Of a stretch of DNA of 64,000 bases, positions 32,489 through 42,092 are shown one piece after another. Each line of letters opens with the position of its first letter. The stretch's first letter is position 1. The notes under the pieces were generated by a model that did no database searches, was not told the origin of the DNA, and was given only the letters and a program-made list of their open reading frames with translations. Source of the DNA: Vibrio celticus (GTDB lineage Bacteria; Pseudomonadota; Gammaproteobacteria; Enterobacterales; Vibrionaceae); contig NZ_AP025463.1 of assembly GCF_024347335.1 (NCBI RefSeq), positions 1,860,001-1,924,000 of the forward strand, written 5' to 3'. The position numbers were made by a program, and so were the translations under genes.

Positions 32489-32564
32489 AATTGTCAACAA
32501 TTCCATAACATGAACATAAAATACACGATTAAATTGTCGACAATCAAGCCAATTGTCGACAATT
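32489..32564 (-). promoter_or_regulatory. Three palindromic operators in front of the GntR/prp operon
   Basis: Three copies of a TTGTCGACAA-type palindrome: aattgtcaacaatt at 32489-32502, attgtcgacaat at 32533-32544 and aattgtcgacaatt at 32551-32564. Centres are 43 and 19 bp apart. A plausible minus-strand promoter (TTGATT, 18 bp, TATTTT) would place the middle site between -35 and -10. A weaker match (gtgtcgacaac) lies at 32707-32717. Autorepression by the adjacent GntR protein is inferred. Confidence 0.75.
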
Positions 32565-32788
32565 TAGACTAAGGTAGTATCTTTTATAGACGATAAAAAC
32601 TTATCCAAAAGGACACTAATAACAACGCAACCATCTGTTATTTAGCGATTTAAGAAGATTAAGAGCTACTAAATCCTTATCTACTCTAAAATTATTTAGA
32701 ATCGATGTGTCGACAACTTATAGCCGAACTTGTCAAACGCAGATCCCTTAGTATCTATCTACCAGCTCACCGATAAACAGATGTAAAA

Positions 32789-32810
32789 AAGGCGCACTCA
32801 TGTGCGCCTT
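32789..32810 (-). terminator. Intrinsic terminator of the HD-GYP sensor gene
   Basis: On the minus strand AAGGCGCAC-ATGA-GTGCGCC is followed by TTTTTT, about 40 bp after the stop at 32848. With the operator cluster it fills the 386-bp gap before gntR. Confidence 0.92.
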
Positions 32811-32847
32811 TCATTCATGGAACCCGTTCTAACAAGCCAACCTTTAA

Positions 32848-35800
32848 TCAAGCAATTTGGCGGGTAACTTCGAGGTATTTGTTGATATCAACGAAATCAA
32901 TTTGTTCTGGCTTCAGATACTCTTCTGCATAACGCAGGTGAGTACCGCTGGTTAAGAACAATCTAAACAGTTCGATATCGAGATGCTCGTCCAATGCCAT
33001 CTTATACATGATGTCGACAGCAACACTGATTGGCTTCGCCTTCTTATAAGGCCTATCCGCAGCGGTTAACGCCTCAAAAATATCGGAGATCACCAGAATA
33101 CGTTCTGGGGTTGAAAGGTCATCACCAGTCAGTTTCCTTGGATAGCCTGTACCTTTGAGTGTTTCATGGTGCGTCGAAGCATAGCGTGGAACACGGCTTA
33201 GCTCTTTCGGGAATGGCAGATTCTCTAGCATCTTAATCGTAGCAAGCATGTGCTCGTTTATCTTGAATCTGTCTTCTGCAGTCAACGTGCCGCGTGCAAT
33301 ACTCAGATTGTAGACTTCGCCTAGGTTGTATAAATACTCAGGCACATCCATTTTAATTTGATGTTTCGGGTCAAATTCTAACGGCCTATCTCTTTTCACT
33401 ATATGCTCTGGTTTATCACTTAACAGTGGCTCTGTCGCTGGCAAGCCTGAACTCGGTGCTCGATTCAACGCCTCTATCGGTGATAGACCAAGTTGATCAT
33501 CAAAGTTACGCGTCCAAGTCGTTTCAGCTATCAAGCGAATACGAGCAACTTTGTCATCACTCATGAATTCACCACCAACATTAGACGTCGCGATAAACTC
33601 AAAATCATCTTGTAGCTTCTGTTGCGCTTCAGCCAACTCTGTTTGGATTTGTTTGTTCGCTAGCTTGCCTTCAAGCTGTTTCGTTAATGCTATTATTTCA
33701 GCATCACGCCACAATACCTCAAATCGAGTTCTCACCTCGTGAATTCGGTTGTAGTTGGCCTCAAGCTTCGTACCTTTATCGACGATGTGTTCGGGTATCG
33801 TGATCTTGCCACAATCGTGAAGCCAAGCCGCAATTCTGAATTCACGACGTTCATCATCATTTTTAAACTCAAAATCTTTGAAATGATCGGACTGTGATTT
33901 CTCAGCTGCATCAGCCAACATCAAGCCGAGTTCTGGTACACGATTACAGTGCCCTGCCGTATAAGCGGATTTATCATCGATAGCTTGGGCGATAAGCTTG
34001 ATAAACGACTCCACAAACGCCTCTTGTGTCTGTTCATGCTGCTTAATCTCTGCCGCCATGCCTTTCACTGCCACAGACAGCTCCCATACTTCTTTGATTC
34101 GAGTGTCAACAAGCTCGACACTATCATAATCACGCATCTTGATCTTATGAGTCTCCTCCTCTAATTGACGAATAGGACGCACTATCGGTGCACCAAAACC
34201 CCAAGCAATAGGCAACGTCAAACTCATCAGTAACATCGTTATACCAACAGAGGTTGCTAGACGTTTATTGACTGTACTAAAGATTTCAGATTCGGGAATC
34301 AATACCGCAAAATATTCAGAGTAGTGTTCGCCCGTGTCTATTTTCTTTAAATAGAGATGCTTGATCTCGCCATTCAACTCTACCCTTACCATACTGCCTT
34401 CAACCGTTGCTTCCTTAGTCAAATCATAAAGTTCAATATAAGGGACCGTCGTATTCGTATTAAAGCCGGTATCATGGAGCCACTTTTTCGCTAAGGTATC
34501 AAGTTGTTCATCACTTAACCTGCCGATAGCTTTGTCAATAATTGGAAGCAATTGCTTATGCTTGCTCTGCAACACCAAATGGAATTGATTTGAGTAGTTC
34601 TGTTTTAGATCTTCTAGAGTCCCATTGACAACAAGGCCTGGTTGGAAAAACCTATCTAATGCAAACGAGAGTACGGGTTCAGCGTCTAAGAATGCAAAGT
34701 TCTCTCCGCTTTCAATTGAATCAAATGCGGACTCTAGGTTTTCAAACTCAACTAAATCAATATTCGGAAAGTCTTCCCTTAACTTAGGAATAATTGACCA
34801 CCCAGATAAAATGGCCACTTTTTTATCCTCAAGCTCGGCATAATTAGTAATAATCTTCGCGTCTTCTCTGGTCACGATAGCAAACGGTAAATCATAGATT
34901 GGAGCGGTGTAGAGGCCGCTTATGCCATTATTTTTATAATTTTGCACCGATTGCAGCCCATCTATAGTTCCTTCTTGAAACTTATTAACAAGCTCTCCCC
35001 AAGAAAAACCATTCACAAATTCAAACCTGATCCCAGTCATACCACCAATCATTTTGAGAAGGTCTATCGCATAGCCGTCTGGTTTTCCCGCCACTGAAAA
35101 GTCCATCGGACCCCAATCATTTTGATTAGACACTAAAAGCGGAGGAGTATCATTAACCAAGGCTTTTTGCTCAGATGATAGCATCAGTTTTGATACATCA
35201 AACTCCGATTCCTGATTATTAACCTTGAGGTTAGACGCAATAATGTTACCCGATTTCGAATATAAGAAAGACTCAACCTTACTGTCTTCTGCTAATCCAA
35301 GCGCCGTACCTGATAATTTGTTAGCCAAAGAAGACAGCACAATATCAATACCAATCACATGTTGAATTTCAGATTCGATTTTCGACTCAAACGCTAAAGA
35401 ATAAGTTTGCCCGGTAATTTGTAAATGCTGAAAAAGATATGGCTGAGTTTTTTCGACCGACTGAACATTGGCAGAAACATACCAAGGCCTAGTCGTTGGA
35501 AAGTAGTTGCTCTGCTCCGTAGTTGAGCTTCTGAGGGAAAACTCTTGGTCAAAGTATTTCGTTGTCCGGACTCGCTCCTGCCCTATATTTTGAATCTCAA
35601 CCACAACCCAACGATCCGTTTGTTGTGCTCCTATTTTTTCTCTAACGACAGGAGCAGATTCTAGGTTAATAATTTGGAAGAAATTTTCATCGGATGAGCC
35701 AATGTAAATACTATAAAAGAGAGGGTTATCTTTAATGGCTTCAGAAAGAATACTACGCGACTCTTCTTTCGATATTTTGTTACTGATAGATCGTTTCACT

Positions 35801-36021
35801 GTAGCAAGTAAACGCGCGGTGTTGGCTGCGTCAGAGTCAATCGCGCCGATATAATCACTCAGGTCATGGGATACCATCGTCAACTTTGACAGAGTATTCT
35901 CCGTCGCCATTTTTTTACTAAAGTAGTATTGAAGAGAGACCGCAACCACAGCCGTTAGCACAGTCGCGAGTATGAACATTGTTCCAACGGTAAAGCGTAA
36001 CGAAATTTTTTTTAATGCCAT
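32848..36021 (-). CDS. Membrane HD-GYP phosphodiesterase with periplasmic solute-binding-like sensor
   Basis: A 1057-residue protein predicted to degrade c-di-GMP in response to an external ligand. Start at 36021 (MALKKISLRF) has AAGGA 8 nt upstream; a frame to 36051 lacks support. Layout: membrane span about 10-32; a Cache-like periplasmic region about 40-280; a family 3 solute-binding-like domain about 290-520 (WGPMDFSVAGKPDGYAIDLL); a second span about 586-612; a HAMP-like linker; then HD-GYP. The HD motif (LHDCGK) is near 731 and the HHETLKGTGYP motif near 950, so about 150 residues more than usual separate them. The catalytic residues look intact. It is transcribed alone with its own terminator. 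Confidence 0.88.
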   Translation of the reverse strand: MALKKISLRFTVGTMFILATVLTAVVAVSLQYYFSKKMATENTLSKLTMVSHDLSDYIGAIDSDAANTARLLATVKRSISNKISKEESRSILSEAIKDNPLFYSIYIGSSDENFFQIINLESAPVVREKIGAQQTDRWVVVEIQNIGQERVRTTKYFDQEFSLRSSTTEQSNYFPTTRPWYVSANVQSVEKTQPYLFQHLQITGQTYSLAFESKIESEIQHVIGIDIVLSSLANKLSGTALGLAEDSKVESFLYSKSGNIIASNLKVNNQESEFDVSKLMLSSEQKALVNDTPPLLVSNQNDWGPMDFSVAGKPDGYAIDLLKMIGGMTGIRFEFVNGFSWGELVNKFQEGTIDGLQSVQNYKNNGISGLYTAPIYDLPFAIVTREDAKIITNYAELEDKKVAILSGWSIIPKLREDFPNIDLVEFENLESAFDSIESGENFAFLDAEPVLSFALDRFFQPGLVVNGTLEDLKQNYSNQFHLVLQSKHKQLLPIIDKAIGRLSDEQLDTLAKKWLHDTGFNTNTTVPYIELYDLTKEATVEGSMVRVELNGEIKHLYLKKIDTGEHYSEYFAVLIPESEIFSTVNKRLATSVGITMLLMSLTLPIAWGFGAPIVRPIRQLEEETHKIKMRDYDSVELVDTRIKEVWELSVAVKGMAAEIKQHEQTQEAFVESFIKLIAQAIDDKSAYTAGHCNRVPELGLMLADAAEKSQSDHFKDFEFKNDDERREFRIAAWLHDCGKITIPEHIVDKGTKLEANYNRIHEVRTRFEVLWRDAEIIALTKQLEGKLANKQIQTELAEAQQKLQDDFEFIATSNVGGEFMSDDKVARIRLIAETTWTRNFDDQLGLSPIEALNRAPSSGLPATEPLLSDKPEHIVKRDRPLEFDPKHQIKMDVPEYLYNLGEVYNLSIARGTLTAEDRFKINEHMLATIKMLENLPFPKELSRVPRYASTHHETLKGTGYPRKLTGDDLSTPERILVISDIFEALTAADRPYKKAKPISVAVDIMYKMALDEHLDIELFRLFLTSGTHLRYAEEYLKPEQIDFVDINKYLEVTRQIA

Positions 36022-36520
36022 TATTTCATCCTTGAATAATCGCCAACTCAAAAGTTAACAGCCTAGCGCAATCAATACCAATTAAGTTGCATATCAACTA
36101 TAGTAACTCATTCTTCCACATCTAAAATCTAACACCTCTATACACCTGACTCTTTTGCAGAAATAGTTATCGTAGTCACATCTAACAATATAGACCAACA
36201 ACCAATGCACTCGAGTAGAAAACGCTAGTTAAATCCAACCTTTGTCAATGAATTCAATCATTCTGAGACAATAACTACGATTTTAGAATCCAGATATCAT
36301 TCAACAGTAAATGGACAAAAACACGTCACCGTGAACTTTATGAACAGTATTAATCCAATGTTCTTTATTCTCAATATCGCCGCATTACAGACATTTCGTT
36401 AACACACCGTTAACTTTAGCTTCATCTGCTAAGCAATATCCTACTCATCTGTTTAGTAGCTGGAAATAAAACATAAGTTTCTCTCCATTGAAGAGATCTC
36501 CTACATAAGGAACGTGAACC
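36022..36520. promoter_or_regulatory. Divergent region between the HD-GYP sensor and tctC
   Basis: A 499-bp AT-rich gap carrying the tctCBA promoter. A direct repeat CGTTAAC occurs at 36397-36403 and 36408-36414, one helical turn apart (11 bp), about 110 bp before the tctC start; this is a good candidate site for an activator. AAGGA precedes tctC by 9 nt. Nothing else recognisable was seen. Confidence 0.45.
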
Positions 36521-37492
36521 ATGTTCAAGGCACTGAAACCTACTCTTGCGGCTTCTATCATCGCAGCAACCTTTTCTTTCAACACTTTTGCTGCTGACGT
36601 AGAAAAAATCCACTTCCTAATCCCTGGCGGCGCTGGTGGCGGTTGGGATATGACAGCTCGTGGTACGGGTGATGTATTGGTGAAATCAGACATCGTAGAA
36701 AATGTCTCTTTCCAAAACCTGTCTGGTGGCGGTGGCGGTAAAGCGATTGCTCACCTAATCGAAACGGCACAACGCCAAGAAGACACGCTAATGGTGAACT
36801 CAACGCCTATCGTTGTTCGTTCACTAACAGGTATCTTCCCTCAATCTTTCCGTGACCTAACTCCGGTAGCAGCAACCATTGCCGATTACGGTGCAATTGT
36901 CGCGTCTGCGGATTCTAAGTACGACACTTGGGAAGACGTTGTTAAAGAGTTCGAAACCAACCCACGTAAAGTGAAGATTGCTGGCGGTTCAGCTCGTGGC
37001 AGCATGGACCACCTTGTGGTAGCTGCAGCGTTCAAAGGCGAAGGTTTTGATGCGAAGAAAGTGCGTTACATTGCCTACGATGCTGGCGGTAAAGCGATGG
37101 CGGCACTGCTTTCTGGCGAAACACAGCTGCTTTCAACTGGCCTTGGCGAAGTGCTAGAGATGTCTAAATCTGGCCAAGTAAAAGTGCTTGCTGTGACGGC
37201 GCCAAAACGTCTTGACGCTGCGCCTAACATCCCAACATTAACTGAGTACGGCAACGAGACAGTGTTTGCTAACTGGCGTGGTTTCTTCGCGGCACCGGGT
37301 ACAAGCCAAGCGAAAATCGACGAGTGGAACGAAGCTCTTGGCAAAATGTACAAAACCGATGAGTGGCAAGTGGTACGTGACCGTAACGGTTGGATCGACA
37401 ACTACAAAGCTGACAAAGATTTTTACGCCTTCCTAGAAGACCAAGAAAAACAGATGGGCGATCTAATGCGTGAGCTTGGCTTCTTGAAGTAA
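36521..37492 (+). CDS. tctC: Tripartite tricarboxylate transporter, periplasmic binding protein
   Basis: The substrate-binding subunit of a TTT-family transporter, catching a tri- or dicarboxylate in the periplasm and passing it to TctAB. The 323-residue protein has a signal peptide (about 1-24, ending TFA-A), the PGGAGGGWDMTARG ligand-loop motif and the usual two-lobe Bug-type fold. It is the first gene of tctCBA. Related proteins bind citrate, tricarballylate or other acids, so the ligand is not fixed by sequence. Confidence 0.92.
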   Translation: MFKALKPTLAASIIAATFSFNTFAADVEKIHFLIPGGAGGGWDMTARGTGDVLVKSDIVENVSFQNLSGGGGGKAIAHLIETAQRQEDTLMVNSTPIVVRSLTGIFPQSFRDLTPVAATIADYGAIVASADSKYDTWEDVVKEFETNPRKVKIAGGSARGSMDHLVVAAAFKGEGFDAKKVRYIAYDAGGKAMAALLSGETQLLSTGLGEVLEMSKSGQVKVLAVTAPKRLDAAPNIPTLTEYGNETVFANWRGFFAAPGTSQAKIDEWNEALGKMYKTDEWQVVRDRNGWIDNYKADKDFYAFLEDQEKQMGDLMRELGFLK

Positions 37493-37734
37493 CCAACAAT
37501 CAGAGAGGGTCTTTGTGCCCTCTTACTCTTTCCTGTTTCGCCGTACATGAGTTAACTAAAACTCCTTTGTTTATTCGTAGTGTATTGCTAAAGCTTGCTG
37601 ATTCGTTGTAGAGGCAAGTTGCTTACCCAAGCCATGTAATTCGCTCACCTTTGGTTAGTGATCCCAGACATTCTTCATTAACTCGCTCGTGTACGGCTTT
37701 TTTACTTTTTATACCACCCCAAATGGAGTTGGAT

Positions 37735-38235
37735 ATGTCGGACTTACCAACCAAATTTCTGAGTAAGGAATCTTTGCTTTCGAAGGATCGCATCGGAGCC
37801 ATGATCTTTATGCTGGCGTGCTTGTGCTACGGCTACCAAACCACGCTGATTCCTTTGTTTCCCGGTGACGAGTACGAACCCTTCACAGCAAGAACCTTAC
37901 CTACCCTGTTGACGTTTATCGGCATTGGCCTTTCATTGATCCTGCTAATAACAGGACAACCGGATAAGAAAGTCACATGCGACGCAACGCCGCTGAACTG
38001 GAAACTGCTGATTGGCTTCTTGGTGTTAATGGCACTGTACGGTGTTGGGCTGACTTATCTTGGCTTTGTTTTAGCAACCAGCTTCTTCTTACTTGCAGGC
38101 TTTTACCTGTTGGGTGAGCGTCGTAAAGCGGTTTTATTTGGCGCGTCGTTCCCTTTCGTTATCGCGTTCTTTCTTTTATTAACTCAAGGCTTAGATATCT
38201 ACCTAGAGCCTGGTTTAATCTTCACTCTTTGGTAG
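37735..38235 (+). CDS. tctB: Tripartite tricarboxylate transporter, small membrane subunit
   Basis: The small membrane subunit of the TTT transporter, 166 residues with four predicted membrane helices. The start at ATG 37735 (MSDLPTKF) is chosen because GGAG lies 6 nt upstream; a longer frame from 37651 would add an unsupported N-terminus. It lies 242 bp after tctC and 10 bp before tctA. The long tctC-tctB gap contains no evident terminator but would allow the binding protein to be made in excess. Confidence 0.88.
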   Translation: MSDLPTKFLSKESLLSKDRIGAMIFMLACLCYGYQTTLIPLFPGDEYEPFTARTLPTLLTFIGIGLSLILLITGQPDKKVTCDATPLNWKLLIGFLVLMALYGVGLTYLGFVLATSFFLLAGFYLLGERRKAVLFGASFPFVIAFFLLLTQGLDIYLEPGLIFTLW

Positions 38236-38245
38236 GGATAACATT

Positions 38246-39766
38246 ATGTTAGACGGAATTTTACAAGGACTTTCGACCGCTGTGATGCCAATGAACATCA
38301 TGATGGTAATTGTGGGGTGTTTCGTTGGCACCTTCATCGGTATGCTTCCGGGGTTAGGTCCAATTTCAGCAATCGCGTTGATGATCCCTATTACATACGG
38401 CCTAGACCCTTCTTCTGGCCTAATCTTGATGGCCGGTGTGTATTACGGCGCTGTATTTGGTGGCTCAACGTCATCCATCTTAATCAATGCTCCGGGTTGT
38501 TCTTCAACGGTAGTAACCGCGTTTGACGGCTACCCGATGGCTCAAAAAGGTCAAGCAGGTAAAGCACTTGCTCTCGCGGCTTACTCTTCTTTCACTGGCG
38601 GTACGCTTTCAGCAATCATGCTTTTGATTGCCGCTCCGGCTCTAGCAAGCGTGTCACTGAGCTTCCAGTCTTCAGACTACTTTGCGTTGATGCTATTAGG
38701 TTTGTCCGCTGTAGCGGCGTTTGCAGGCCCAGGTCAGGTAATTAAAGCGTGGATGATGACTATTCTTGGTTTGATGCTATCAACCGTAGGTATCGACAAA
38801 GGGGTTGGCGTTGAACGTTTCACTTTTGGCCTAACGGATCTGATGGATGGCTTCAGCTTCCTGTTATTAGCGATGGCAACATTCGCACTGGGTGAAACCT
38901 TGATGGGTATTCTTAAGCCAGAGCAAGATACCAGCGCAGAAGAAAGCCAAAAGATGTCTGATATTGGTAGCATGAAAGTCACCAAAGAAGAGTTCAAAGA
39001 AGTGGCGCCAGTTTCGATCCGTTCTTCTATTCTTGGCTTCTTTACCGGCGTACTTCCAGGTGCTGGCGCAACTATCGCTGCTTTCTTAAGTTACGGCATG
39101 GAGCGTAGTCTTGCACCGAAAGACAAACAGAAAAAGTTTGGTAAAGGCAGTATTCGCGGTCTTGTTGCTCCAGAATCGGCAAATAACGCAGCATCAAGTG
39201 GTTCATTCGTTCCGCTACTGACGCTGGGTATCCCGGGCTCTGGTACAACAGCTATCATGCTAGGTGCATTAATCGCTTATGGCATCCAACCGGGTCCTCG
39301 TCTGTTCGTTGAGCACCCTGATGTATTCTGGTCGGTAATCATCTCTATGTACTTTGGCAACATCGTACTGGTTATCTTGAACCTGCCTTTGATCCCTTAC
39401 ATTTCTAAGCTATTAGCGGTACCAAGAACGGTTCTACTGCCAATGATTATCTTCTTTTCAATCACAGGCGTGTACCTAGTATCTTTCAACACCATGGACG
39501 TATTTGTGATGTTACTAGTGGCGATGGCAGCAATAGCATTAAGGCTTGCCAACTTCCCACTCGCTCCATTATTACTTGGCTTTATCTTAGGTGGCTTGAT
39601 GGAAGAGAACTTAAGACGCGCACTGATGATCAGCGACGGAGAGCTCAGCTTCCTATGGGAACGCCCAATCACCATGACCTTCACTATTCTGGCGGTATTG
39701 GTTCTGTCTAGCCCGATTCTGGTTAAGCTGTTCAAGAGCTTTAGAGCAAAACCAGTAGAAGTGTAA
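38246..39766 (+). CDS. tctA: Tripartite tricarboxylate transporter, large membrane subunit
   Basis: The large permease of the TTT transporter, 506 residues with about 10-12 membrane helices. It shows the duplicated family signature: GMLPGLGPISAIALMIP near the N-terminus and GVLPGAGATIAAFLSYG in the middle, plus APESANNAASSG and LGIPGSGTTA. It starts 10 bp after tctB. A strong terminator follows. Confidence 0.95.
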   Translation: MLDGILQGLSTAVMPMNIMMVIVGCFVGTFIGMLPGLGPISAIALMIPITYGLDPSSGLILMAGVYYGAVFGGSTSSILINAPGCSSTVVTAFDGYPMAQKGQAGKALALAAYSSFTGGTLSAIMLLIAAPALASVSLSFQSSDYFALMLLGLSAVAAFAGPGQVIKAWMMTILGLMLSTVGIDKGVGVERFTFGLTDLMDGFSFLLLAMATFALGETLMGILKPEQDTSAEESQKMSDIGSMKVTKEEFKEVAPVSIRSSILGFFTGVLPGAGATIAAFLSYGMERSLAPKDKQKKFGKGSIRGLVAPESANNAASSGSFVPLLTLGIPGSGTTAIMLGALIAYGIQPGPRLFVEHPDVFWSVIISMYFGNIVLVILNLPLIPYISKLLAVPRTVLLPMIIFFSITGVYLVSFNTMDVFVMLLVAMAAIALRLANFPLAPLLLGFILGGLMEENLRRALMISDGELSFLWERPITMTFTILAVLVLSSPILVKLFKSFRAKPVEV

Positions 39767-39795
39767 AGCTCGACCAAATCAACTGAACCTAAACG

Positions 39796-39819
39796 AAAGG
39801 AGCCATTGGCTCCTTTTTT
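39796..39819 (+). terminator. Intrinsic terminator of tctCBA
   Basis: aaaggagcc-att-ggctcc followed by TTTTTT, about 30 bp after the tctA stop. Confidence 0.95.
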
Positions 39820-39958
39820 GATTTAGCTAGTCAATTCAAACCAACAGTTAAAGATGGTAGCAAACTCACAAACTCGCGCTATCAAGACGCACAGCTCTGA
39901 TATTCATAACAAATTCAAGTAAGGTAACTCATCAGTTAACGTATTGGATTCTAAAACT

Positions 39959-40717
39959 ATGGATTGGTTGGTTCTCTTCTTGTCAGGCGTGATTGGTGGT
40001 GTGCTTAACTCTATTGCTGGTGGAGGCAGCTTCATCACTTTCCCTGCTCTATTGTTTGCTGGTGTTCCACCAATAGCAGCCAACGCGACCAATACCTTTG
40101 CATCGTGTGCAGGCTACATCAGTGGTGCTTATGCGCTGCGCCACGAAATTCAATCTGGTACCAAACAGCTTAAACTGACCATTGCTCTATGTGTGATTGG
40201 CGGTGGCATAGGTGCTTTCTTACTGCTGCACACACCAGAAGCATTGTTTACTCAATCCGTACCTTGGTTACTGCTTTTTGCGGCATTGCTTTTCACCTTT
40301 GGTGGCACGCTCAATAAATGGCTGAAACAAGCAACAGCAAAACACAAACACGCCACCAGCGCTGGCGTCTTCTTTTCCGCTTTATTGCTTTTGATTGTAT
40401 GTATCTATGGTGGATACTTTAATGCCGGACTAGGAATCGTCACATTGAGTTACCTGGCTTTGGCTGGTTACACCAATATCAACGTGATGAATGGCATCAA
40501 ACTGCTTGTATCCGCTTGTGCATCACTTGCGGCAATCGTGTTTTTCATCGTCAATGGTTCGATTGATTGGCCGTCTGGCATGGCTGTATTATTGGGTACA
40601 TTGGTTGGTGGTTATTATTCAGCAAAAATCTCTCGCCGCATCCCTCAACAATATGTTCGAACCACAGTGATCATCGCGAGCTTTTTGATCACCGCTTACT
40701 TTTTCTATGCTAATTAG
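39959..40717 (+). CDS. TauE/SafE (TSUP) family membrane permease
   Basis: A 252-residue, seven- or eight-helix membrane protein of the sulfite exporter TauE/SafE family. The N-terminal signature GGVLNSIAGGGSFITFPALL and its second-half counterpart GGYFNAGLGIVTLSYLA are both present. Start at ATG 39959 (MDWLVLF) is preferred over an upstream TTG at 39944; neither has a strong ribosome site. Members move sulfite, sulfoacetate, organosulfur or other anions; the substrate here is unknown. It follows the tct operon but behind a terminator, so it is a separate unit. Confidence 0.88.
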   Translation: MDWLVLFLSGVIGGVLNSIAGGGSFITFPALLFAGVPPIAANATNTFASCAGYISGAYALRHEIQSGTKQLKLTIALCVIGGGIGAFLLLHTPEALFTQSVPWLLLFAALLFTFGGTLNKWLKQATAKHKHATSAGVFFSALLLLIVCIYGGYFNAGLGIVTLSYLALAGYTNINVMNGIKLLVSACASLAAIVFFIVNGSIDWPSGMAVLLGTLVGGYYSAKISRRIPQQYVRTTVIIASFLITAYFFYAN

Positions 40718-40788
40718 ACGTTCGGTTTAATAAGACTTGCAACTGGAAAGATAAAGCAAAGAGACTACACCCTTATCATATCGATTTC

Positions 40789-40813
40789 GCTATTTTATTG
40801 CTTATAAAATAGC
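40789..40813. repeat. Inverted repeat after the TSUP gene
   Basis: Perfect 10-bp arms gctattttat (40789-40798) and ataaaatagc (40804-40813) with a 5-nt loop, 72 bp after the stop. It may act as a transcript end, though no T tract follows. Confidence 0.5.
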
Positions 40814-40943
40814 CAAGCCAAAATGTGTGAGACGAGTCCTTCAATTAGCAAATTTGATAACAATTTAGACTGTTTTTTAGCCTTTATTTTGCCAAAGGTG
40901 GGATAATTCTCCTGTCGAAAGTGAGACTTCATTAGGAGGCGTT

Positions 40944-41135
40944 ATGAACACTAAACTCGGTCATGTCATGTCATCAAGTCGACTCATTTGCTTTGTCGCT
41001 TTTCTTGCTGCCACATTCGCGTGGATCCTAAAAATGCCCGCTCTGTTTTCTGTGTCAGCGCTATTCTTACTGGTCAGTGCGATCGTTTATGTCACCGATC
41101 TTTGGAAGAATCAAAGAAAGAACCGCGAAGCTTAG
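40944..41135 (+). CDS. Small two-span membrane protein
   Basis: A 63-residue protein with two hydrophobic segments (about 14-31 and 34-51) and a basic C-terminus (KNQRKNREA). A perfect AGGAGG ribosome site 6 nt before the ATG and a terminator 31 bp after the stop support a real gene. I do not recognise a family. Confidence 0.75.
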   Translation: MNTKLGHVMSSSRLICFVAFLAATFAWILKMPALFSVSALFLLVSAIVYVTDLWKNQRKNREA

Positions 41136-41165
41136 CCATTTACGGTTTAAATCGAACGAATTAAA

Positions 41166-41190
41166 AAAAGGAGCTCATAGGCTCCTTTTG
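41166..41190. terminator. Bidirectional terminator between the small membrane protein and VF530 genes
   Basis: aaggagc-tcata-ggctccttt between convergent genes, with an A tract before it and TTTT after it, so it can serve both strands. Confidence 0.88.
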
Positions 41191-41238
41191 TGTTTTTCGC
41201 TTATCTAATTAGGCGTACTAATCGCCGACGCCTTGTTA

Positions 41239-41652
41239 TTAACGACGGAAGTTACGACCGTTACCGCCGCGGCGCTCTTTAAATGCAGACGCAGCTTTAG
41301 CTTGAGAAGCGTGGATAGACTCAACCGTTAGTTCCATTGGCTCACGAGGCTCTAGCCCATGGCGGAATGTACGTGAACGCGGAGGCATCTGGTATTCAAT
41401 GTCCGATGCTTTAGGCATGCGCTTGAAACGGTAAAGGTAGAAGTTTTCAACCTTTTCACGAGCCCATTCGGTTTTCTTCAGGTATTTAACTGCACTTGCC
41501 ACTGTAGGCTTAGTGTTAAAGCAGTTCATACGCATTGCCGCATCCAAAATTTCCCAACCATAATGATCCACTAATTCAGTGATCATGGTTTCAAGCTTTA
41601 AGCCATGTAGCGGGTTGTTTTGTTGCAGTTCGATTCTTTCTTCTTCAGTCAT
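41239..41652 (-). CDS. VF530-family DNA-binding protein with an arginine/glycine tail
   Basis: A 137-residue protein. Residues about 12-78 match the VF530 (DUF2132) fold: NPLHGLKLETMITELVDHYG, then FNTKPTVASAVKYLKKT and FYLYRFKR. The structure of this family, first solved from Vibrio fischeri, was linked to DNA binding. The remaining 60 residues are a basic tail rich in R, G and N at the end (RRGGNGRNFRR), suited to nucleic-acid contact. It is a single gene. Confidence 0.85.
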   Translation of the reverse strand: MTEEERIELQQNNPLHGLKLETMITELVDHYGWEILDAAMRMNCFNTKPTVASAVKYLKKTEWAREKVENFYLYRFKRMPKASDIEYQMPPRSRTFRHGLEPREPMELTVESIHASQAKAASAFKERRGGNGRNFRR

Positions 41653-42092
41653 AACATTACCTTTTTCAAGGCAACTAAAGGCCTTGAATTTTCTCTAGAA
41701 CACCGTCATCACTGACCATTTCTAGCTCAATCACTTGGGCATTACATCCATTGCCCTTATTTATGCCTTTATGATGGCATAAAGCATACTCGTTATCCTA
41801 TTTATCTTTGAAATTAATTTCGAATTGGTCACTTAACACCCTACCTTAGCTCGCTATACAGACTAAGACATTCTGTGAACAAAACTCCCCCTTAAAGATT
41901 ATGAAACTGGTTTAACTTAACAAAACCTACGGTAACCGTATGCAAAAACCATATATTTAGTGATGACATTAAGGTTTTTCAGTACGCAGTGTTACATCTT
42001 AATAACACAGTGCTATGGTTTTATTGAATATCGAAACGGTAAAAGACCGCATTAAACAATGACATAATTATAAGTAAAGGTTGGCTTGCCAC
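41653..42092. promoter_or_regulatory. Divergent region between VF530 and HD-GYP genes
   Basis: A 440-bp AT-rich region. Features seen: a 7-bp inverted repeat ttatgcc/ggcataa at about 41761-41782 and a 13-bp palindrome tacggtaaccgta at 41928-41940. No firm promoter could be called and no small gene was found. Confidence 0.4.
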
